A stretch of DNA of 64,000 nucleotides, from NCBI RefSeq assembly GCF_004210375.1, contig NW_027467782.1, positions 34,523,771-34,587,770 on the forward strand, written 5' to 3'. Both the position numbers and the translations under genes were made by a program. Source of the stretch: Tachypleus tridentatus (Eukaryota > Arthropoda > Merostomata > Xiphosura > Limulidae). The number at the start of each line of letters is the position of its first letter. The first letter of the stretch is position 1. This document shows positions 57,497-64,000 of this stretch, in pieces. The notes under the pieces are model-generated. The model did not search any database. It saw only the letters and a program-made list of their open reading frames with translations, and was not told the origin of the DNA.

Positions 57497-57934
57497 TGAT
57501 GTCGAGAAACCCACCTTCGAAAAGTCGATGTCGAAAAGTCACCTTCACACGTTTTCGAACACTGCAAGTCAAATAAACACAACATAACCATAGAAAACAC
57601 TCAAATACTAAATAAAGAAACAAACGCAAAATTAAAGAAGCCTTACTTATACAACAACTTAAACCCAAAATAAACCAATATAAAGGAACGCCTTTATACC
57701 TATATTAATATAATAAAATAAATAAAATTATATATTCAAACATCTAATACCGCCCTCTACATTTCGACACACAGTTACACAACCCCTTTCAAACATGTGG
57801 TCAGCTTCCGGTCAGTTACCTCTATGTAAAATATTTTTTTTTGTGAACCTGACGATGACCGAAGAAGGTCGAAACGTTGTTCGCTCTTCTATGTAAAATA
57901 TTTTCTCAACCCAAACGAGCCGTTTTTGCATATA
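57497..57934 (+). mobile_element. Penelope-like 3' end inserted in the satellite
   Basis: A 438-bp insertion interrupts satellite unit 2, flanked by an exact 12-bp duplication aagggaaagctg (57485-57496 and 57935-57946). Its first part matches the endonuclease tail at 38.15-38.3 kb (cacaacataaccatagaaaa, attaaagaagccttacttat), and the second part carries a hammerhead-like hairpin. It is a 5'-truncated copy of a Penelope-like element, giving the young boundary lacking at the 38-kb copy. Confidence 0.85.
57849..57876 (+). ncRNA. Hammerhead-like ribozyme motif in the Penelope end
   Basis: Reads CTGACGA, one T, GACC, loop gaagaa, GGTC, GAAACG. Conserved hammerhead parts CUGANGA and GAAA flank a four-pair helix II (GACC/GGTC). 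One extra base sits between CUGANGA and the helix, and I could not assign helices I and III with certainty. Penelope-like elements are known to carry hammerhead motifs in their terminal repeats. Direct repeats tctatgtaaaatatttt at about 57820 and 57888 flank it. Activity is not shown by sequence alone. Confidence 0.45.
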
Positions 57935-59784
57935 AAGGGAAAGCTGCTTTGTGCAGTACCATGTATGGAAGCGTCATAAATTACGAGAAGGTTTTCTTCC
58001 CAATTTTAGTTAACCTGTATTTAAAGAAAGGCCGAACTTACACACTGAAATGCCCTAAAGGGAAAATGTAATTTTGACTTGTGGCACTTAACTATGTGAC
58101 TAGGCATCGGAATGCATTGAATATATGCTTTTTGGACAAAGGTGGACATTTCACAGTTTAAAGGATCTCGATCGATGTTGACAGATGTCCTAGACACACG
58201 CTTCCAAACTATAGCTTCAATATATTTTTGCTATTTTATCACTGTTAGATTCTTTTGTTACTCAAGAGTGTTACATGTAAATTAAAAGTTGCTTTGCAGG
58301 TATAAGTTTTTATCACAGAAATGAAAACAACAGGTACTACACAAGGCTCATCTTCCTTTCTTACATTTAACTGTCAGCTCAAATACTTATCACGTTTACT
58401 GAGAGTTTACAAATGCTAGACACATAAACAAAACCTATCGACACTGCCCTCTGAATGTCTTCATGGTAAGAAGTTTCACATCAATGTTTTTTTAACCTTC
58501 TTTTAATACCTAGTGGATGAATGAATTAAATACAGAAAGAGTCACGAAAAGTGATTTAATGATTGAGAAAATAAAACATGAGTATTTAACTTTATAAAAA
58601 AGGGAAGCTGCTTTGTGCAGTACCATGTATGGAAGCGTCATAAATTACGAGAAGGTCTTCTTCCCAATTTTAGTAAATCTATATTAAAAAAAAGGCCGAA
58701 CTTACACCCTGAAATGCCCTAAATAGAAAATGTAATTTTTATTTGGGGCACTTAACTGTGAGATTACGCATCGGGAATGCATTGTTTATTCTTTCTGGAC
58801 AAGAGTGTAGATTTCATAGTTTAAAGGAGGATGATCGATGTGCTCAGATGTCCTAGACACACGCTTCCAAACTATAGTTTAATATATTTCTGCTCTTTTA
58901 CCATTGTAATTTCTTTTGTTACTTAAGAGTGTTACATGTAAATTAAAAGTTGCTTTGCAGGTATCAGTTTTTATCACAGAAATTAAAACAACAGGTACAA
59001 CACAATGATCATCTTCCTTTTTTCAATTTAACTGTCAGCACTAATACTTATAACGTATAATGAGAGTTTACAAAATGCCAAAGACATACATTCCTCTTTA
59101 TGTTTTCATGGTAAGTTGTTTTACGTCAGTCTTTTATGAACCTTGTTTAAATTTCTGGTGGTTCAATTAATTAAATACAGAAATAGTTACGAAAAGTTAT
59201 TTAATGATTGAGAAAATAAAATATGAGTTTTTAACTCAATGAACACGGGAAAACTGCTTTGTGCAGAACCATGTGTGGAAGCGCCCTAAATCACGAGAAG
59301 ATCTTCTCTCCAATTTTAGCTAACCTATATCAAATAGAAAGGCCGAACTTTGATCCTAAAATGCCCTCGAGGCAAAATGTAATTTTCACTTGGGGTACTT
59401 AACTGTGCTTTTAGGCATCGGGAATGTATTGTTTATGCTTTCTAGACAAGAGTGGAGATTTCATAGTTGAAAGGAGCTTGATCGATGTTCTCAGATGTCC
59501 TAGACACACGCTTCCAAAACTATAACTTTAATATATTTCTGCTCTTTTACCATTGTTAGTTTCTTTTGTTATTCAAGAGTGTTACATGTAATATAAAAAT
59601 TAATTTGCAGGTAAATATTTTTATCACAGAAATGAAGAGTACAGGTACTACATAATGCTCATCTTTGTTCAATTTAACTGTCAGCATTAATACTTATAAC
59701 GTATACTGAGAATTTTCAAGATGCTAGAGACATACACAATATCTATTGATACAGTCTTGGTGAAGTTGTGCTTTCCGTGGTTTC

Positions 59785-60345
59785 TAATACAAAATTTTTT
59801 AGGCTCCTCTTTGACCGTAAGCTGACCTTTATACTGCACATCAATTAGCTATTAGTAAAATGTTCAAGAGCACTGAACATTCTCTGCATCCTCCTTCCAT
59901 CATTTGGGGAGCAGATAGATGTTCTATGCTTAAGATACATCGTGCTCTTATTCGATCGAACCTAGACTTTGGGTCTCTGCTTTGTGACTCTGACAGGACC
60001 TTGGTATTAGAGATGCTGTGCCTCGTTTATTTTCAGGGACTTTAGTTCTTCTCCAGTCCAGAGCTTATACATAGTCTCCTCCACACCTCCGCCGTACATA
60101 CAGTAACATGTTCGTATTTTGGTTGAGACAGTTAATTTCTTAATTGGGATTACCGGTATATTCATTCACTAAAAAGAAGGTGTTAGGATTTATCACTGTT
60201 TTTATTAGAAATTTTACGTGTTCTTTTTATTTTTAAAGGAAAATAGGCTTACGTCCGACAGAACCAACACACCCCATTACCAGAATCTGTCATATACACG
60301 AGTTTTTATCTTTAGTGGATGATGAATATGTTGTTATGTGTAGTG
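59785..60345 (+). pseudogene. LINE ORF2 C-terminal remnant (Jockey-like)
   Basis: In shifting frames: FLGLLFDRKLTF-like start, FGEQIDVLC with the parallel frame WGADRCSMLKIHRALIRSNL, DFGSLLCDSDRTLVLEMLCL, then SSPVQSLYIVSSTPPPYIQ. The pattern WGADR-x3-L-x-LYRAL-[IV]-RS-x-LDYG...R-x-L-x-ML and TSPV-x-SLYVE-x3-PPL is the common post-RT tail of Jockey-like and related LINEs. No catalytic domain is left. Confidence 0.7.
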
Positions 60346-60520
60346 TTGTGAGCCAATTAAAAACGTCAGTAAAGAGGTAAATAAGACAGTAAATGACACC
60401 TGTGATATTTTTTCCTTTAATATTAATTATAAGGTAAATATAGCAGTAAGCAGTATGTTTCCACATTCAACTATACAACATTACCTAATCCAGTTACCAT
60501 CAGTTATAGCTGCTATTGTA
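60346..60520. other. Short AT-rich spacer
   Basis: Nothing recognised. Confidence 0.4.
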
Positions 60521-60802
60521 GGAGGCCCAGAATGGCCAGGTGGGTTAAGGCGTGCGACTCGTTATCTGACGGTCGCGGGTTCGCATCCCCATCGCACCAA
60601 ACATGCTCCCCCTTTCAGCCGTGGGTGCGTTATAAGTGACGGTCAAACCCACTATGCGTTTGTACTAGAGTAGCCTAAGAGTCGGCGGTGGGTGGTGATG
60701 ACTAGCTGCCTTCCTTCTTGTCTCACGCTGCTAAATTCGGGACAGCTAGCACAAATGACCCTCGAGGAGCTTTGTGCAAAATTCAAAACAAACAAACAAA
60801 CA
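60521..60802 (+). repeat. SINE family 1, full length
   Basis: Head ggaggcccagaatggccagg, B-box cgcgggttcgcatcccc, body tcggcggtgggtggtgatga, tail gctttgtgcaaaattcaaaa followed by (caaa)n. Contiguous and well preserved. Confidence 0.92.
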
Positions 60803-61142
60803 ATACAATCTAAAAACGTGTTGATTTAACAAGTGCAAAGTCTTGGCTAAAATCATGAGAATAATGTTTGAGATCACAGGACTTCAGTCTTTCCTAAATC
60901 TTTCCAAGAAAAACTATTTCTTTTGTTCTATCTTTCTGGGATAATTCTCTGGGTTACCATACAAGTGTTACATCAATACCTAATTATCATTTAATTACAA
61001 AACAAACGAAATTTAACAAAATAAACGCAACTCAAATGTAGATTTCCATAATTTCATGGATCGCTAAATATTAACACTGATATATTTCTGTAAACATTAC
61101 AAGATATCACCTCAGCAATTTACAGTACCTTAGATATCATGT
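60803..61142. other. AT-rich DNA, nothing recognised
   Basis: No gene or repeat recognised. Confidence 0.4.
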
Positions 61143-61356
61143 AGGGACAAGCATGGCCTGATGGTTAGGGCACTCGACAACTCCCAACCTTTAGGTCGCG
61201 GGTTCGAATTGTATTGTTGAACATGCTCGTCGTTTTACTGGCCAAGAGTTGCCAGTTTCTGATGTTGACTTCAACTTCTACTCTGTCATTCCTAAATTAG
61301 AGATAGATAGCGCTGTAAGCCCTCAAGCAGCTTTGCACGAAATTCAGTAAACAAAA
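61143..61356 (+). repeat. tRNA-headed SINE variant sharing the family 1 tail
   Basis: Head agggacaagcatggcctgat with ggttagggcactcgacaact, B-box cgcgggttcgaattgt. The middle (ggccaagagttgccagtttc, tgatgttgacttcaacttct) differs from family 1, but the 3' part (cattcctaaattagagatag, gctttgcacgaaattc) is shared. Probably a separate subfamily using the same LINE-recognised tail. Confidence 0.7.
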
Positions 61357-62100
61357 GAAGAAATAAGTATGTAGAGCACATTTTAAAATAAATCTTAATT
61401 TTCTAACGTTATGTAGTAGATTACGATGCTAACGAAGTCGTAAATTATCCTCTACTTTTAAATGTCGCTCGTTCATGTGACGTGGACTAATCAGTCGCAC
61501 AGTGAATTGGAAATCATAAAACTGAAAGCTTCATATTTAATAATGAACTAAATGGAAGTGGAACAAAATGGTGAAAGGTAAGACGAAAAATAATAATATC
61601 CTGTTAATAAAAGTTTTCTATCAACACTACCGTTGACATTTTAAGTTTGACACAGTTTACATATTCTCTAAATCTTTGAAACTACTTTTAAGTTAACAAG
61701 AAATTTAAAGATAATTTGTATGAGTGTTTATCTTCATGTTTTGTCCTTTCAGATCATATGATAATTGCTCAGAGAAGTTTTGCAGTGAGATGAAATAGAT
61801 TATGCCCTATACCTTCTGCAATCAGAACGCACAGTTATAAAACAGCCAGATTCCTTGTACCTGTTCTTAAACCATTAATATTTAATGAATATACTGTCCT
61901 ATACTCATTTCAACTTGTTAGAGTTAAAAGATCTACATCTATGTTATGACTGTTTAGTGTTTAGTTTTCATATAAATTATTTATTCACAAACGTTCCACT
62001 GGATTAGCTTATTGACATTTGTTTGCAAAACTCTTTCAAGAGGAGTCCTTTGTTCATGGCTAATCCAGATCTGGTTTTCAAAAGACAGTTGGCATCACTA
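61357..62100. other. AT-rich DNA, nothing recognised
   Basis: No coding or repeat signal recognised. The end (agatctggttttcaaaagac, catcactacc) resembles a short segment near 54545. Confidence 0.4.
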
Positions 62101-62252
62101 CCTGTGTTTCTAGTGACAACCATCAGTGAAACTGTGTTTCTAGTGACAACCATCAATTAGACTGTGTTCCTAGTGACAACCATCAGTGAGACTGTGTTTC
62201 CAATGACAACCATCAATTAGACTGTGTTTATAGTGACAACCATCAGGGAAAC
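62101..62252. repeat. 30-bp minisatellite, five units
   Basis: Exact 30-bp period: actgtgtttctagtgacaac followed alternately by catcagtgag and catcaattag. The alternation of the two endings suggests duplication of a 60-bp dimer. It abuts the broken end of the Jockey ORF1. Confidence 0.92.
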
Positions 62253-62254
62253 TC

Positions 62255-63262
62255 CATCTTTAAGAGTGGAGATGCGCCTCACTGCAGAAACTCCTTGAGT
62301 GGAGAGACCAGCGAGAATCTCTGACTCGGGAACGTTCTTCAAATCCCTCTCAACAATAACTCAGTGAGACTCGTAAAGAATTCAAAGTAGCATGAGGTGT
62401 AAACTCAATAGGTATATCCCCAATTGCCTTTGAATTCAAGAGGAGTTCACTGTGTTGTGGTGTGGATGTTTCAACCAATATGTCTCCAGATCGAAGCTTC
62501 TTTACTGACTTTGGAGAGACCAGCGAGATCTCTGACTCGGGAAGTTCTTCAAATCCCTCTCAACAATAACTCCTCGTAAAGAATTCCATGAGGTGTAAAC
62601 TCAATAGTCCCTTCTGAATCAACCAATATGTCTCCAAAAAGGGGACATTTGTCCCCTAAAGGACATTTGCCCTAAAGGTTTTCCGAAAGAGAATGTAATA
62701 TAAGAAAATGAGGTACGTGTGTTACAGATGTTGAAGATTGCTGTTCTGAGTATTCAAGACGTGGTCGCTTACCCATCGACTGTTTTTTTTCACAATTTTA
62801 TTTAAATTTTTTGGAGGATCCATGGGAAAAAGGAAAAATTTCGGTACCCACTGACCCCACCCACCATGGAGCTCTACAAGGGGACGCACTACAAGGACAA
62901 TGCAACAACGCCAAGGTTTCGTGAGCACTATACCCAAACACCAGCATCAGGCACAATGTCTACAACACCCGTTGAGAACTTCCAACACTGGTACTCGGTT
63001 GACTCTAGCCCAAGTGGACCAGCCGATTGAACCAAGGGGGCCACCCAAAGGCCGCCTGTCTACAGGAATTCGAGGCCAAAGTGGTGTGTTAGGGTTGGAC
63101 CCCTCAACCACCAGGATCCTTTCCTCCCCTTCACGGGTCGCCACGCACGGCAAACACGTGGGTGGATGTTTAGATCCCAGAGAAGGTAACCAGACAGAAC
63201 AGAATCTTCCCTGGGAGGTCCCCTCACCACGTACAGGAATCCACACCGAGGGGGAAAATAAG
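62255..63262 (-). mobile_element. Jockey-type LINE, 5' end with ORF1
   Basis: On the minus strand the element begins near 63262 (ccccctcggtgtggattcct) with a GC-rich 5' untranslated part of about 0.45 kb, then the start of ORF1, and is cut near 62255. The GC-rich block 62850-63260 is sharply delimited against the AT-rich flank. Open frames on both strands there (62900-63265, 62947-63285) are products of composition. It is a different copy from the RT fragment at 31 kb. Confidence 0.7.
62262..62790 (-). pseudogene. Jockey ORF1 (nucleic-acid-binding protein), broken
   Basis: Starts MGKRPRLEYSEQQSSTSVTH near 62780, then VPHFLILHSLSENL before a stop. After a gap comes VKKLRSGDILVETSTPQQSE, LLLNSKAIGDIPIEFTPHAT and LNSLRV, then SESEILAGLS-like residues and QGVSAVRRIS in other frames. 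The pattern VK-x-LRSGDLL-[IV]-E...L...IG...V-x-PH-x-LN-x-SRG and QGV-x-VRRI is that of Jockey ORF1. Part of the middle (about 150 bp: cagcgagatctctgactcgg, caacaataactcctcgtaaa) is duplicated imperfectly inside the copy. Confidence 0.72.
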
Positions 63263-63479
63263 TAATAAGTGTGTTGAATTAACAAGTCTAAAATGTATTG
63301 TCCAATTAACTTAAAGTTATTCTTAATATCTGTTTATGATAATAAGCATATTGATAATAATAATATTGATAATAAACATATTTAATTGTAACCATGGAAT
63401 AAAACCTACTCATTTGAAAATTCATGATTACGTTGTTCACAAAACTAAAGTGTTAGTTAACCTTAAAATGGTAAATTGA

Positions 63480-64000
63480 CTGGCAATACAAAGGACCCAA
63501 CACAAAGCCCTGAAGAACACAATTTACAACTATAATCTGGTCAGATATAATTCCATTTCTCACTACTCTCCAACCAATTTTCTAACCAGTTTAATAACAT
63601 TTCCCCCATACCCATACAGTTAATTTTTATAGCAAGTCTTTTGTTAGGCACATTTTATTAAATGCTTTCTGAAAATCAAGGCAAACTATATCCACAGTAT
63701 TTCCTTCAGAAACTCTTGCAGTAACATTCTCAAAGAATGTCAGAATGTTTGTTAAACAAGATATACTTTCAGTGACACCACACTGGCTCTGACATTATGT
63801 CAAACTACTTTAAGTGATCCTGCAATGCACCTTTAATCACAATCTCCAAAATCCTTCCAACCACTGATGTAAGACTAACTGGACTATAATTGCTTGGACA
63901 ATGTGCATCACCTTCTTTAAATATTAAAACTAACATAAGTCAACTTCCAGTCTTCTTTCACTACTTAATAATCTATAAAAACTATTAGCTAGTTATTCAA
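63480..64000 (-). pseudogene. CR1/L2-like LINE reverse transcriptase, runs off the window
   Basis: On the minus strand, in several frames: KEGDAHCPSNYSPVSLTSVV and GRILEIVIKGALQDHLK, SCLTNILTFFENVTARVSEG, NTVDIVCLDFQKAFNKM (block A catalytic D), then CLTKDLL, NCMGMGEMLLNWLENWLESS and VVNCVLQGFVLGPLYCQ (decayed GVPQGSVLGP block B). Wording of these blocks is typical of CR1/L2-type elements. The YADD block C would lie below 63480 but is not seen, and the 5' part lies beyond the right edge. Several frameshifts and stops. Confidence 0.78.

Larger units (their letters stand above)
56730..59760. repeat. Tandem satellite, unit about 645-666 bp, four to five copies
   Basis: The landmark ctttgtgcagtacc occurs at 56831, 57947 and 58611, and as ctttgtgcagaacc at 59256. 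After subtracting the 450 bp added to unit 2 by insertion, the spacings are 666, 664 and 645 bp. Each unit contains cttcttcccaattttag, gatgtcctagacacacgctt, gttgctttgcaggtat and gaaaacaacaggtact in the same order. Units are alike but clearly diverged, and the fourth is the most different. No open frame is conserved across units. Confidence 0.9.

Noticed and set aside
7087..61356. tRNA genes predicted from A-box and B-box motifs
   Set aside because: All such heads here continue into a SINE body, are interspersed, and do not close into a normal acceptor stem; no free-standing tRNA gene was seen.
62900..63285. Overlapping 112- and 121-codon frames on both strands
   Set aside because: They lie in the GC-rich untranslated leader of the Jockey element, and neither shows a domain; long frames on both strands reflect composition.

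Overview
This is AT-rich animal nuclear DNA with no operons, no bacterial signals and no complete host gene that I can support. About seventeen copies of one tRNA-headed SINE occur on both strands. Together with hAT, Tc1, Jockey-like and L1/Tx1-like elements and Penelope remnants, they suggest an arthropod; from memory of the SINE sequence I think of a horseshoe crab (Xiphosura), but this is inference, not a database result.

Layout. 0-8 kb: an internally deleted Tc1-type element (411-1562, minus), a possible two-exon gene 3' end (3.66-4.06 kb, minus) and hAT copy A (4.72-7.53 kb, minus) with a SINE inside it. 8-16 kb: a CpG-rich island (7.9-8.5 kb), SINEs, a 0.55-kb direct duplication (10.6 and 12.5 kb) enclosing a SINE and a decayed Tc1-like element, and a second copy of the first Tc1 element in opposite orientation (14.6-15.5 kb). 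16-25 kb: scattered SINEs of two families in otherwise featureless AT-rich DNA.

25-38 kb is a nested mobile-element cluster. An L1/Tx1-type LINE (ORF1 at 25.3-26.2 kb, ORF2 tail at 29.3-30.5 kb) is split by a SINE and by hAT copy B. A Jockey-type reverse transcriptase follows at 31.1-32.7 kb. A 68-bp minisatellite array (32.9-37.8 kb) is interrupted by hAT copy C, the best preserved copy, with matching inverted ends and an 8-bp target duplication. A Penelope-like endonuclease remnant lies at 37.85-38.3 kb.

38-55 kb is mostly unique AT-rich DNA, possibly introns or intergenic sequence. It holds a Jockey endonuclease fragment (42.4 kb), Tc1 debris with an inverted SINE pair (44-45 kb), a 169-bp near-palindrome with a hammerhead-like hairpin (49.4 kb), a possible exon (50.6 kb), and a fragment resembling the HAT-repeat region of SART3 with an in-frame stop (53.9-54.1 kb).

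55-64 kb holds an inverted-repeat partner of the 15.6-16.1 kb segment, the end of another Tc1-like element, a roughly 660-bp tandem satellite (56.7-59.8 kb) carrying a Penelope insertion with a hammerhead-like motif and a 12-bp target duplication, LINE C-terminal debris, a Jockey 5' end with ORF1 (62.2-63.3 kb, minus), and a CR1/L2-like reverse transcriptase running off the right edge.

The mobile-element genes recognised are broken, so no intact pathway is present. I found no convincing new biological system. The most unusual structures are the hammerhead-like Penelope pieces and the palindrome, the 68-bp array open in all three forward frames, and the nested insertion record.
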